Assembly (NCBI RefSeq): GCF_900090295.1
Contig: NZ_LT607753.1
Coordinates: 992,001-1,056,000 of the forward strand
Source: Micromonospora coxensis
GTDB lineage: Bacteria > Actinomycetota > Actinomycetes > Mycobacteriales > Micromonosporaceae
Length of the DNA: 64,000 bases
Direction of reading: 5' to 3'
The translations under genes were made by a program, and so were the position numbers. The notes under the pieces are model-generated. The model made no database searches. It was given only the letters and a program-made list of their open reading frames with translations, and had not been told where the DNA came from. Shown in pieces: positions 23,787-33,513 of this stretch (the first letter of the stretch is position 1; every line of letters starts with the position of its first letter).

Positions 23787-26036
23787 GTGGCACGACGACG
23801 TACCCTCTCCCTGATCCTGGCCACGACGCTGCTCACCGGCGGCACCGTGGCCCTCTCCCCCACCGGCGCCGGCGCCTCCCCGCCGCGTCCCGAGGACGAG
23901 TACCGGCCGGTGCGCGGGCCCTCCGCCCCCGCCGAGTACCGCTATCTCCAGAAGACGGTGCGCGGCGAGGCGCTGCCCCGGCACGCCTACGACACGGCGG
24001 CGAAGGCCGGGGCCCGGCTGCCCGCGGTCGGCGGCCGCTGGACCTCGGTCGGGCCGACCAACATCGGCGGCCGGATCACCTCGCTCGCGCTGGACCCGCA
24101 CCGTCCCGACACCGTCTACGCCGCCGCGGCCAGCGGCGGGATCTGGGTGAGCCGCGACGCCGGCAACCGCTTCGAGCCGGCCTGGCCGGACGGCTGGACC
24201 CAGGCGATGGGCGCGGTGGCGACCGGCCCGGACGGCACCCTGTACGCCGGCACCGGCGAGGTCAATCCCGGTGGCGGCAGCATCACCTACGAGGGCACCG
24301 GCCTGTACGCCTCCCGCGACGGCGGTCGCACCTGGCGGTCGCTGGGCCTGCGCGACTCCGGCGCGATCGGCGCGATCACCGTCGACCCGGCCGACCCGAA
24401 GCGGATCTTCGTGGCCGCCGCCGGTTCGCTCTACAACGGCGGTGGCGAGCGGGGCGTCTACCGCTCCACCGACGGCGGGGCGACCTGGCAGCGCGTCCTC
24501 ACCGGGACCAACGAGTTCACCGGCGCGACCGAGGTGCTGATCGACCCGCGCGACGCCGACCGGCTCTACGCCGTGCTCTGGGACCACCGCCGTACCCCGG
24601 ACCTTCGCACCTACGGCGGGGTCGGCTCAGGGATCTACCGCTCCACGGACGGCGGGGCGACCTGGGCGCGCCTGGCGGGTGGGCTGCCGGCGGCCGGGCC
24701 GGAGGTGGGTCGGATCGGCCTGGGCCAGTCCGCCTCGGACCCGGACCGGCTCTACGCGATCGTCAACTCCACCGCCGGCCCGTTCGCCGGCTTCTACGGC
24801 AGCGGCGACGGCGGCGACACCTGGGCCCGGCTGCCGGACACTCCGGAGCTGACCACCTCGCAGTCCACCTTCGGCTGGTGGTTCGGCAAGGTCTGGGTCG
24901 ACCCGGACGAGCCGCAGCACGTGCACGTCGCGGGCGTGCCGCTGCTGACCACCAAGGACGGCGGACGGACCTGGACGGCGGACAGCAGTTCCATCCACGT
25001 CGACCACCACGCGATGGTCTGGGACCGGCGGTACCCGCAGCGGGTCTACCTCGGCAACGACGGTGGGACGTACCGCTCCGACGCCGACGGTGACGGCGGC
25101 TGGGTGAAGGCCACCCACGAGCCGTACACCCAGTTCTACAGCGTGGCGATCACGCCGCAGGACGTCAGCCGGATCTCCGGCGGCACCCAGGACAACGGCT
25201 CGCTGCGCTCCTGGGGCGGCCCGGCCTTCAACGAGTACCTCGGCGGGGACGGCGAGGAGAACCTGATCGACCCGACCGACAAGGAGAACGTCTACGCCTG
25301 CTACCAGTACGGCAACTGCTTCTTCTCGACCGACGGCGGCGAGACGATGACGTACTTCGGCAACCGGGTCACCGCGGCCCGGCGCAACTGGTTCACCCCG
25401 GTGGTCTTCGACCCACGCGACCCGGCGGTGATGTACTACGGCGCCAACGTGCTCAACCGGTCCACCGACGGCGGCCGGACCTGGACGGCGATCAGTGGCG
25501 ACCTGACCGGCGGGCCGGGCCGCGACCCGATCTACACCAACTACGGCACCATCACCACGGTCGCCCCGGCCGGGGACGGCCGGACCGTCTACGTCGGCAC
25601 CGACGACGGCCGGGTCTGGGTGACCCGGGACCTGGGCGGCTCCTGGCAGCTGCTGCTCTCCGGGCAGCCGTGGGTCACCCGGGTCGTGGTCGACCCGGGG
25701 CGGGCCGACCGGGTGTACGTGACCCTGTCGGCGTACCGGTCGGGCTCCCCGCAGCCGTACGTGCTCGGCTCACTGGACGGGGGACGGCACTTCCACGACC
25801 TCAGCGGCACCCTGCCGAAGGCGCCGGTCAACGACTTGGCCATCGGCAAGGGGCTGACCCTCTACGTCGGCACCGACCAGGGCGTGTTCGTCAGCCCGAC
25901 CGGCGGCGGCGTCTGGCTGCGCCAGGGCCGGGGCCTGCCGTTGGTCCCGGTCGACGACATCGAGTACGACGGCACCAACCACCGCCTCGTGGCGGGGACC
26001 TTCGGCCGGGGCATCTACGCCGTCCAGGTCCCCTGA
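23787..26036 (+). CDS. Secreted Asp-box beta-propeller (VPS10/sialidase-like)
   Basis: The 749-residue protein has a Sec signal (about residues 1-30, LSLILATTLLTGGTVALSPT) and at least nine Asp-box (BNR) hairpins of S/T-x-D-G-G-x-T-W type, for example YRSTDGGATWQRV, YRSTDGGATWARL, LTTKDGGRTWTAD and NRSTDGGRTWTAI. This is a large multi-bladed propeller resembling VPS10/sortilin and xyloglucanase-type folds. No catalytic residues are evident, so binding of glycans or proteins is as likely as hydrolysis. It starts with GTG and is served by a strong promoter. Confidence 0.88.
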   Translation: MARRRTLSLILATTLLTGGTVALSPTGAGASPPRPEDEYRPVRGPSAPAEYRYLQKTVRGEALPRHAYDTAAKAGARLPAVGGRWTSVGPTNIGGRITSLALDPHRPDTVYAAAASGGIWVSRDAGNRFEPAWPDGWTQAMGAVATGPDGTLYAGTGEVNPGGGSITYEGTGLYASRDGGRTWRSLGLRDSGAIGAITVDPADPKRIFVAAAGSLYNGGGERGVYRSTDGGATWQRVLTGTNEFTGATEVLIDPRDADRLYAVLWDHRRTPDLRTYGGVGSGIYRSTDGGATWARLAGGLPAAGPEVGRIGLGQSASDPDRLYAIVNSTAGPFAGFYGSGDGGDTWARLPDTPELTTSQSTFGWWFGKVWVDPDEPQHVHVAGVPLLTTKDGGRTWTADSSSIHVDHHAMVWDRRYPQRVYLGNDGGTYRSDADGDGGWVKATHEPYTQFYSVAITPQDVSRISGGTQDNGSLRSWGGPAFNEYLGGDGEENLIDPTDKENVYACYQYGNCFFSTDGGETMTYFGNRVTAARRNWFTPVVFDPRDPAVMYYGANVLNRSTDGGRTWTAISGDLTGGPGRDPIYTNYGTITTVAPAGDGRTVYVGTDDGRVWVTRDLGGSWQLLLSGQPWVTRVVVDPGRADRVYVTLSAYRSGSPQPYVLGSLDGGRHFHDLSGTLPKAPVNDLAIGKGLTLYVGTDQGVFVSPTGGGVWLRQGRGLPLVPVDDIEYDGTNHRLVAGTFGRGIYAVQVP

Positions 26037-26044
26037 GCGTCGCG

Positions 26045-26092
26045 GCTGCCGGGCCCGGACGCGGCGAGCCGGCTGCGTCCGGGCCCGGCAGC
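26045..26092. terminator. Bidirectional terminator
   Basis: A perfect 18-bp stem (26045-26062 with 26075-26092) with a 12-nt loop between convergent stops at 26036 and 26100. Confidence 0.85.
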
Positions 26093-26099
26093 GCGCAGG

Positions 26100-26339
26100 T
26101 CAGCGACCTTCCTGCTGCAGCCGCTCAATGAGCATCTGCTTACCCTGCTCACCGGCCTTGCGGTTGTTCTCCTGGATCTTGCGGAACCAGGTGGCCAGCT
26201 CGCTGTCACCACGGGCGTCGGCGTCCGCGATGTACGTCTCCAGCTGCCAGATGTGCTGCAACGACATCTGCACGGCGTGGATGAGGTCGTAGTTCTTGTC
26301 CTTCACCGGGCTGGCCGGTTCCCTGACCATGGTGGCCAC
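26100..26339 (-). CDS. Small helical protein of unknown function
   Basis: 79 residues, mostly helical: NYDLIHAVQMSLQHIWQLET (about residues 16-35), then DSELATWFRKIQENNRKAGE (about 45-64) and a basic, Gln-rich tail. The pattern of two long amphipathic helices recalls ferritin-like or coiled-coil small proteins of actinomycetes, but no family is certain. The ATG follows GGGAGG 6 nt upstream, and codon use is strongly GC-rich at third positions, which supports a real gene. Convergent with the propeller gene. Confidence 0.75.
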   Translation of the reverse strand: MATMVREPASPVKDKNYDLIHAVQMSLQHIWQLETYIADADARGDSELATWFRKIQENNRKAGEQGKQMLIERLQQEGR

Positions 26340-26485
26340 GGCACACCTCCCTGGGTCGGTCTCGGTGAGCCCAGCGGTTACCCGTCCCGGGTGGCTTCAC
26401 GCCCCGCCGGCCGACGGCGCCGGCGACCACGCGGTGGCGCAGCCCGCACGGTTACCCGGCACGGCCGCCGGGTACGCATCGGCCC

Positions 26486-27217
26486 ATGGCGGAACTGGCA
26501 GCCCTCTGGATCGTCCGGCACGGTGAGAGCACGGCCAACGTGGCGGCCACCGCGGCCGAGCGGGCCGGCGCGGACCTGATCGACCTCACCCACCGCGACG
26601 CCGACGTGCCGCTGTCGGCCACCGGCGAGGAACAGGCCCGGGCCACCGCCCGCTGGCTGGCCGGCCTGCCCGCGCCGCGCCGCCCCGACGTGGCGGTGGT
26701 GTCGCCGTACCTGCGGGCGGTGCGGACCGCGGAGCTGGCGCTGGCCGGCACGGGCGTCCCGGCCAGCCGGGACGAGCGGCTGCGCGACCGGGAGCTGGGC
26801 ATCCTCGACGGGCTGACCGGGCACGGGGTCGCCCGCCGGTTCCCCGACGAGGCCGCCCGCCGGCAGCGGCTCGGCAAGTTCTACTACCGGCCACCGGGCG
26901 GCGAGTCGTGGACGGACGTGGCGCTGCGGCTGCGCGCGCTCCTCGGCGACCTGCGCCGCGACCACGAGGGACGGCGGGTGCTGCTCTTCGGCCACGACGC
27001 CCTGGTCTTCCTGCTCCGTTACCTGGTCGAGGGGCTGACCGAGGCGGAACTGATGGGGCTGACCCGGGAGCACGTCATCGCCAACTGCTCGGTGACCGGC
27101 TGGTCGGCCGACGCCGACGGCCGGCTCGTCCTCGACACCTTCAACGACGTCCGGCACCTGCGCCAGCAGGGCGCCCGCCCCACCGAGGAGGACGAGATCC
27201 ATGCCGAACCGGTCTGA
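26486..27217 (+). CDS. Histidine phosphatase family protein
   Basis: A phosphoglycerate-mutase-like phosphatase of 243 residues. LWIVRHGESTANVAATAAE (about residues 7-25) gives the catalytic His in the RHG motif, and VSPYLRAVRTAELAL the second phosphate-pocket Arg. The second catalytic His is in LLFGHDALVFLLR (about 170-182), and the acid is in RELGILDG. The substrate is unknown. It overlaps the start of the next gene by 17 bp, so the two are probably co-translated. Confidence 0.92.
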   Translation: MAELAALWIVRHGESTANVAATAAERAGADLIDLTHRDADVPLSATGEEQARATARWLAGLPAPRRPDVAVVSPYLRAVRTAELALAGTGVPASRDERLRDRELGILDGLTGHGVARRFPDEAARRQRLGKFYYRPPGGESWTDVALRLRALLGDLRRDHEGRRVLLFGHDALVFLLRYLVEGLTEAELMGLTREHVIANCSVTGWSADADGRLVLDTFNDVRHLRQQGARPTEEDEIHAEPV

Positions 27218-28070
27218 GACGAGGGTGATCACCCCGCGGCTGCTGCGCGACTGGGCACTGCCGGTCCCGACCGGCGGCAAGGAGAACCGGGGCACGGTGC
27301 TGGTGGTCGGCGGCTCCCGCTTCACCCCGGGCGCGGTGCTGCTGGCCGGGGTCGCCGCGTTGCGCGCCGGCGCCGGGGTGCTGCAACTGGCCGCCGCCGG
27401 GTCGACCGCCACGGCGCTGAGCATCCAGGTGCCGGAGGCGCTGGTGGTCGGGCTGCCGGAGACCCCGGACGGGGCGGTGGCCGGAGACGCCGGCGACCGG
27501 CTCGGTGAGCTGGTCGGGCAGGCGGACGTGGTGGCGGTCGGCCCGGGGCTGCACGACATCGACGAGGCGACGCGGGTGCTGCACCTGGTCCTGGACGCGG
27601 CCGGCCCGCGCACGGCGCTGGTGCTGGACGCGTACGCGCTCGGCGCGCTCAGCCACGAGCCGGACCTGCTGGTCGACGCCGGCCGGCCGGTGGTGCTCAC
27701 CCCCAACCTGACCGAGGCGCGGCACCTGCTGGGCCGCGAGCCCGGCGACGACCTGGACGCCGAGGCCGGTGAGCTGGCCCGCCGCTACGACGCCGTGGTG
27801 TCGCTGTACGGCCACATCGCCACCGCGGACGGTGAGAGCTGGCGGGAGGAGAGCGGCGACGCCGGCCTGGGCACCTCCGGCAGCGGCGACGTCCGTGCGG
27901 GGCTGCTGGCCGGGCTGCTCTCCCGGGGCGCGACCCCCGCCCAGGCCGCCTGCTGGGCCGCCTGGGCGCACGCGGTGAGCGGTCAGCGGCTGGTCCCCCG
28001 GTTCGGGCGGATCGGCTTCCTCGCCCGCGAGCTGCTGGACGAGATCCCGCACACCCTGGCCACCGTATGA
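27201..28070 (+). CDS. nnrD: ADP-dependent NAD(P)H-hydrate dehydratase
   Basis: NnrD repairs hydrated NADH and NADPH by ATP/ADP-dependent dehydration. The 289-residue ribokinase-fold protein has the family markers GTVLVVGGSRFTPGAVLLA (about residues 34-52), VVAVGPGLHD (about 113-122), VLTPNLTEARHLL (about 171-183) and the nucleotide loop GTSGSGDVRAGLLAGLL (about 226-242) with catalytic Asp. The partner epimerase domain (NnrE) is not fused and not nearby. Coupled to the upstream histidine phosphatase by a 17-bp overlap. Confidence 0.93.
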   Translation: MPNRSETRVITPRLLRDWALPVPTGGKENRGTVLVVGGSRFTPGAVLLAGVAALRAGAGVLQLAAAGSTATALSIQVPEALVVGLPETPDGAVAGDAGDRLGELVGQADVVAVGPGLHDIDEATRVLHLVLDAAGPRTALVLDAYALGALSHEPDLLVDAGRPVVLTPNLTEARHLLGREPGDDLDAEAGELARRYDAVVSLYGHIATADGESWREESGDAGLGTSGSGDVRAGLLAGLLSRGATPAQAACWAAWAHAVSGQRLVPRFGRIGFLARELLDEIPHTLATV

Positions 28071-28118
28071 CGGTCCCCGACCAGCCAATCGGATGTGTGT
28101 AACGCCACACGAGGCTCC

Positions 28119-28124
28119 TACGCT
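28119..28124 (+). promoter_or_regulatory. -10 element of the subtilase gene
   Basis: TACGCT lies about 92 nt before the GTG at 28217. A short inverted repeat GTGT-N8-ACAC (about 28097-28110) sits just upstream and may bind a regulator. No clear -35. Confidence 0.4.
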
Positions 28125-28216
28125 GTTGGTTCGGAAGCGGGCACCCCGCCCCCTTCCCGCCGGCCGCTCCCCACCAGGGGGCGTACCCCGGCTGGAAACA
28201 GCCCCTGGGAGTCTGT

Positions 28217-29704
<1,488 letters not shown>

Positions 29705-29724
29705 CAGCACCACGGCACCAGCGG

Positions 29725-29754
29725 TGGGACCCGGCGGACATCCGCCGGGTCCCA
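29725..29754 (+). terminator. Terminator of the subtilase gene
   Basis: A perfect 14-bp stem (29725-29738 with 29741-29754) with a tight loop, then TTCGTTTTC. Confidence 0.85.
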
Positions 29755-29819
29755 TTCGTTTTCGCAGCTCATACCAGGGGTAGGAGATCCGGCGTCAGAC
29801 GAACCAAGGAGGTCCGCCG

Positions 29820-30320
29820 GTGTCCACCGATGCCATCGTCCTGCTCAAAGAGGACCACAAGGAGATGCGCCGCCTGTTCCGCGAGTTCCAGAAGGCCGAG
29901 GACGGTCCGGCCGAGGCGCGCGGCCGGCTGGTGCGGCAGATCCTGGAGGCGCTGACGGTGCACACGTACCTGGAGAACGAGGTGATGTACCCGGAGGTCC
30001 GCAAGCTGCTGCCGGACCTGGAGGACGACATCCTCGAGTCGTACGAGGAGCACCACGTCGCCGACCTGCTCTGCGCCGAACTGGCCGCCATGGACCCCTC
30101 CGACGCGCGCTTCGTGGCCAAGACCACGGTGCTGATCGAGAACGTCGAGCACCACGTCGAGGAGGAGGAGCAGGAGTGGTTCCCCAAGGTGCGCGAGGCG
30201 CTCGGCCGTAACCAGCTCCAGGAGATCGGCCAGCGGATGATCGACATGCGCGCGGACGCGCCGCGCAGCCCGTCCGAGCCGAAGGCGATCAAGAAGGCGG
30301 TCGACGCGGTGACCGCCTGA
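29820..30320 (+). CDS. Hemerythrin HHE-domain protein
   Basis: A four-helix bundle of 166 residues that binds a non-haem di-iron centre. The ligand set is visible as LKEDHKEMRRLFREF (His about residue 13), VHTYLENEVMYPEV (His and Glu about 47-55), ESYEEHHVADLL (His about 77) and VEHHVEEEEQEWFPKVR (His and Glu about 107-115). Such proteins sense or buffer oxygen, NO or peroxide. AAGGAGG lies 7 nt before the GTG start. Convergent with the phosphoesterase gene. Confidence 0.93.
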   Translation: MSTDAIVLLKEDHKEMRRLFREFQKAEDGPAEARGRLVRQILEALTVHTYLENEVMYPEVRKLLPDLEDDILESYEEHHVADLLCAELAAMDPSDARFVAKTTVLIENVEHHVEEEEQEWFPKVREALGRNQLQEIGQRMIDMRADAPRSPSEPKAIKKAVDAVTA

Positions 30321-30330
30321 GCCGCCACGA

Positions 30331-30367
30331 CGCGACGGGGCCCGGCCGTCGGCCGGGCCCCGTCGCG
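30331..30367. terminator. Bidirectional terminator
   Basis: A perfect 17-bp stem (30331-30347 with 30351-30367) with a 3-nt loop between convergent genes. Confidence 0.85.
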
Positions 30368-30369
30368 TG

Positions 30370-31221
30370 TCAGGGGACGTCCGGTGCGGGCAGGATCCGG
30401 CGCAGCCGCCCCGGGGGTACGCTCCGCTGCCGCCACTCCCTCGGGTAGCCCACCGAGACCTCCTCGAAGCGCACCCCGTCGTGCCACGTGGTGCGCGGGA
30501 TGTGCAGGTGCCCGTAGACGACCGCCACGGCGTCGAAGCGCCGGTGCCAGTCGGCGGTGGCCTCGGTGCCGCACCACTGGGCGAAGATCGGGTACCGCAG
30601 CACCCGGGTCGGGTCCCGCACCAGCGGCCAGTGGTTGACCAGCACGGTCGGCAGGGCGGGGTCACGCCCGGCGAGCCGCCGGGCCGTCTCGGCGACCCGC
30701 GCCGCGCACCACTGCGCCCGGTCCGGGTACGGGTCGGGGTGCAGCATGAACTCGTCGGTGCAGACGATCCCGGTGCGGTACGCCTCGGCCAGGGCCGCCT
30801 CCCGGTCCAGCCCCTCGGGTCGCCAGCTGTAGTCGTAGAGCAGGAACAGCGGCGCGACGAGCACCGGCCCGCCCGCGCCCCGCCACACCGGGTACTCGTC
30901 CTCCGGGGTCACCACGCCCAGGGCCCGGCACCGCCGCACCAGGTGCTCGTAGCGGGCCAGGCCCCGCAACGTGACCGGGTCGCCCCGGGGGGTCCACAAC
31001 TCGTGGTTGCCGGGCGACCACACCACCTTCTCGAACCGCTCGGCGAGCAGACCGAGCGCCCACTCGACGTCGGCGGCGGTGTCGGCGACGTCCCCGGCGA
31101 CGATCAGCCAGTCCCGGGGCGATTCCGGTCGCAGGGCCTCGACCAGCGCCCGGTTCTCCGGGTACCCGATGTGCAGGTCGCTGATCGCGACCAGGCTCCC
31201 GTCGCGCTCCTGTCCCGACAT
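30370..31221 (-). CDS. Metallophosphoesterase
   Basis: A 283-residue calcineurin-like phosphoesterase with all five metal motifs: ISDLHIGY (D-x-H, about residues 13-20), VAGDVADT (GD, about 41-48), SPGNHELW (GNHE, about 68-75), VNHWPLV (about 191-197) and YGHLHIPR (GHxH, about 235-242). It belongs to the cytosolic bacterial type of unknown substrate. The ATG is leaderless, with minus-strand TACGAT 6 nt before it. Confidence 0.93.
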   Translation of the reverse strand: MSGQERDGSLVAISDLHIGYPENRALVEALRPESPRDWLIVAGDVADTAADVEWALGLLAERFEKVVWSPGNHELWTPRGDPVTLRGLARYEHLVRRCRALGVVTPEDEYPVWRGAGGPVLVAPLFLLYDYSWRPEGLDREAALAEAYRTGIVCTDEFMLHPDPYPDRAQWCAARVAETARRLAGRDPALPTVLVNHWPLVRDPTRVLRYPIFAQWCGTEATADWHRRFDAVAVVYGHLHIPRTTWHDGVRFEEVSVGYPREWRQRSVPPGRLRRILPAPDVP

Positions 31222-31227
31222 CAGCCG

Positions 31228-31233
31228 ATCGTA
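31228..31233 (-). promoter_or_regulatory. -10 element of the leaderless phosphoesterase transcript
   Basis: TACGAT on the minus strand ends 6 nt before the ATG at 31221. Confidence 0.65.
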
Positions 31234-31267
31234 CGCAGACCGCGAAGCGTCGTGGGGAACGCGAACC

Positions 31268-31545
31268 TCACTCCGCCGAGCCCGGTTCGGCCATCGTGCG
31301 GTGCTGCTCGGACTTGAGCCGGTCCGGGGTGAACCGCGCGGCCGCCGCCTGGACCTTGTTCCTCAGCGAGCCGGCGACCACCTTCTCCTCGCCCTTCATC
31401 AGCGCCGCGAAGCCCGGCGCGGCGACCGTCGCCGGGTCGTCCTTCGGCCCGGCGCCGACCCGGGTGTCCTCCATGTCGGCACGCGCGAAGAACTTCGTGT
31501 CGGTCGGCCCGGGCATCAGCGAGGTGACCGTGACCCGGTGTCCTC
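31268..31545 (-). pseudogene. C-terminal remnant of a short-chain dehydrogenase
   Basis: About 92 residues match the end of a bacterial SDR: VTVTSLMPGPTDTKFFARAD, then MEDTRVGAGPKDDPATVAAP and a basic tail ending EQHRTMAEPGSAE. The Rossmann half with TGxxxGxG and the YxxxK active site is missing. The open frame continues upstream to about 31651, but that extension is Arg/Ser/Pro text overlapping the glyA riboswitch. The gene is therefore a 5'-truncated relic and probably not expressed. Confidence 0.7.
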
Positions 31546-31604
31546 GGGACCCGACCGCATCGGCCGGCGGCGAGGTGGATCCGGACGCCACGAGGGCGAC
31601 CCGG

Positions 31605-31610
31605 TAGGAT
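31605..31610 (+). promoter_or_regulatory. -10 element of the glyA transcript
   Basis: TAGGAT lies 7-8 nt before the predicted first base of the riboswitch RNA. No clear -35 is seen. Confidence 0.5.
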
Positions 31611-31617
31611 CGCCGGT

Positions 31618-31697
31618 GGGCCGTGACTGGCGCGTGGGGATGGAGCACCATCGGGAAGCGGTCCCGTCATGAGGACGCACGCCGAGCGCCTGGGCCT
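31618..31697 (+). promoter_or_regulatory. ZTP (pfl) riboswitch upstream of glyA
   Basis: The sequence has the conserved landmarks of the pfl motif in order: CCGTGACTGGCG, TGGGGATGGAGCACCATCGGG, then after a variable arm CGCACGCCGAGCGCCTGGGCC. These form the first pseudoknotted helix and the highly conserved GCC-nnCGCCTGGGC element. ZTP riboswitches sense the folate-stress alarmone and activate one-carbon and purine genes, and glyA is a known target class. The second part sits close to the AGGAGG at 31710-31715, consistent with control of translation or of an early hairpin. Quoted strings are short extracts. Confidence 0.85.
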
Positions 31698-31720
31698 TCC
31701 GCACGTCAGTAGGAGGTCGC

Positions 31721-33139
31721 ATGTCGCTGAACGCCGAATCCACCGCCTTCCGCAGCGCGCTCGAGGTGATCCGTGCCGTCGAGCCCCGGGTGGCCGACGC
31801 CATCGGCGCCGAGCTGACCGACCAGCGCGAGTCGCTCAAGCTCATCGCCAGTGAGAACTACGCCTCCCCGGCCACCCTGCTGGCCATGGGCAACTGGTTC
31901 AGCGACAAGTACGCCGAGGGCACCGTCGGCCGCCGGTTCTACGCCGGCTGCCAGAACGTCGACACCGTCGAGGCGCTCGCCGCCGAGCACGCCCGGGAGC
32001 TGTTCGGCGCGTCCCACGCGTACGTGCAGCCGCACTCCGGCATCGACGCCAACCTGGTCGCCTTCTGGGCGGTCCTGGCCGACCGGGTGGAGTCCCCCGC
32101 CCTGAAGAAGGCCCAGGTACGCCAGGTCAACGACCTCACCGAGGCGGACTGGTTCGCGCTGCGCCGGGAGCTGGGCAACCAGCGGATGCTGGGCATGTCG
32201 CTGGACGCCGGCGGTCACCTCACCCACGGCTTCCGGCCGAACATCTCCGGCAAGATGTTCGACCAGCGCAGCTACGGCACCGACCCGGCCACCGGTCTGA
32301 TCGACTACGACAAGGTGGCCGAGGCGGCCCGCGAGTTCAAGCCGCTGATCCTGGTGGCGGGCTACTCGGCGTACCCGAGGAAGGTCAACTTCCGGATCAT
32401 GCGGGAGATCGCCGACTCGGTCGGCGCCACCTTCATGGTCGACATGGCCCACTTCGCGGGCCTGGTCGCCGGCAAGGTCTTCACCGGCGACTTCGACCCG
32501 GTGCCGCACGCGCACATCGTCACCACCACCACCCACAAGTCGCTGCGCGGTCCGCGCGGCGGCATGGTGCTCTGCGGGCCGGAGCTGGCCGACCAGGTCG
32601 ACCGGGGCTGCCCGATGGTGCTCGGCGGCCCGCTGCCGCACGTGATGGCGGCCAAGGCCGTCGCCCTGGCCGAGGCCCGCCGCCCGGACTTCGCCGACTA
32701 CGCCCAGCGGATCGTCGACAACGCCCAGGCGCTCGCCGAGGGCCTGACCCGCCGGGGCGCGAAGCTGGTCACCGGCGGCACCGACAACCATCTCGTGCTC
32801 ATCGACGTCTCCGGTTACGGCCTGACCGGCCGGCAGGCCGAGCAGGCGCTGCTGGACTCGGGCATCGTCACCAACCGCAACGCCGTCCCGCAGGACCCGA
32901 ACGGGGCCTGGTACACCTCCGGCATCCGGATCGGCACCCCGGCGCTGACCACCCGGGGCCTGGGCACGGCGCAGATGGACGAGACCGCCGAGCTGATCCA
33001 CACCGTGCTCAGCCAGACCACGCCGGGCGAGTCGAAGGCCAAGTACGTGCTGGACGCGGCGCTGGCCGACAAGGTGAGCAAGCAGGCCAGCGAGCTGCTG
33101 ACCGGCTTCCCGCTCTACCCGGCCGTCGACCTGGGCTGA
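31721..33139 (+). CDS. glyA: Serine hydroxymethyltransferase
   Basis: SHMT converts serine and tetrahydrofolate to glycine and methylene-THF. The 472-residue PLP enzyme has [11 protein letters not shown] (about residues 40-50), [13 protein letters not shown] (about 240-252) and the Schiff-base Lys273 in [14 protein letters not shown]. Compared with the roughly 420-residue bacterial form it carries a insertion near 122-175 ([20 protein letters not shown] and on), seen in one actinobacterial SHMT branch. AGGAGG lies 5 nt before the ATG. A ZTP riboswitch controls it. Confidence 0.95.
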   Translation: MSLNAESTAFRSALEVIRAVEPRVADAIGAELTDQRESLKLIASENYASPATLLAMGNWFSDKYAEGTVGRRFYAGCQNVDTVEALAAEHARELFGASHAYVQPHSGIDANLVAFWAVLADRVESPALKKAQVRQVNDLTEADWFALRRELGNQRMLGMSLDAGGHLTHGFRPNISGKMFDQRSYGTDPATGLIDYDKVAEAAREFKPLILVAGYSAYPRKVNFRIMREIADSVGATFMVDMAHFAGLVAGKVFTGDFDPVPHAHIVTTTTHKSLRGPRGGMVLCGPELADQVDRGCPMVLGGPLPHVMAAKAVALAEARRPDFADYAQRIVDNAQALAEGLTRRGAKLVTGGTDNHLVLIDVSGYGLTGRQAEQALLDSGIVTNRNAVPQDPNGAWYTSGIRIGTPALTTRGLGTAQMDETAELIHTVLSQTTPGESKAKYVLDAALADKVSKQASELLTGFPLYPAVDLG

Positions 33140-33153
33140 CCCTCGCGCGCTCC

Positions 33154-33188
33154 CGACGCCCCGCCCGGCCCTGCCGAGCGGGGCGTCG
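33154..33188 (+). terminator. Terminator of glyA
   Basis: A perfect 11-bp stem (33154-33164 with 33178-33188) with a 13-nt loop, 15 bp after the stop. Confidence 0.7.
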
Positions 33189-33285
33189 CGCTGTCCCCAC
33201 CCCGTGCCCCGCCGCCCGGCGTGCCCGCCGACCGGTTGATCCCCGTTGACCCCGCTGACCCGCCCCGCCCCGCCCCCGCCGCCCT

Positions 33286-33346
33286 GTTGATCAAGAAGTT
33301 CTGGGACCGTGGAGCGCTCTCTCCGTGCGCAAACTTCTTGATCAAC
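33286..33346. repeat. 61-bp palindromic repeat, copy 1
   Basis: Perfect 15-bp inverted ends GTTGATCAAGAAGTT (33286-33300) and AACTTCTTGATCAAC (33332-33346) flank a 31-bp centre. The element is AT-rich at its ends compared with its surroundings. A second copy of exactly the same length lies 41 bp downstream. Confidence 0.85.
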
Positions 33347-33387
33347 CGGAGCCGGGTAGAGGCCCGCGCGTCCCGCCGGACACTGGC

Positions 33388-33448
33388 CGTTGATCAAGAC
33401 GTTCTGGGACGGTGAAGCGCTCTCCCCGTGCGCGAATCTCTTGATCAA
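33388..33448. repeat. 61-bp palindromic repeat, copy 2
   Basis: Same length and orientation as copy 1. The arms are GTTGATCAAGACGTT (33388-33402) and AATCTCTTGATCAAC (33434-33448), with two mismatches that weaken the stem. The centre matches copy 1 at about 27 of 31 positions. This is a REP or non-autonomous MITE-like family between glyA and araB. Confidence 0.85.
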
Positions 33449-33513
33449 CCGGCCGGGGCCGGGGTCGGGCACGCCGGGGCGGGGTGGGGGCGGGTTCCAG
33501 GGGTGGGGCCGGG

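Larger units (their letters stand above)
33140..33513. other. glyA-araB intergenic region
   Basis: 374 bp between convergent genes holding the glyA terminator and the two 61-bp palindromes. No gene is seen. Confidence 0.75.

Noticed and set aside
21887..25093. 1068-codon + strand open frame
   Set aside because: It runs antisense through the Xaa-Pro peptidase gene and then in the wrong frame through the propeller gene. No domain is recognisable.
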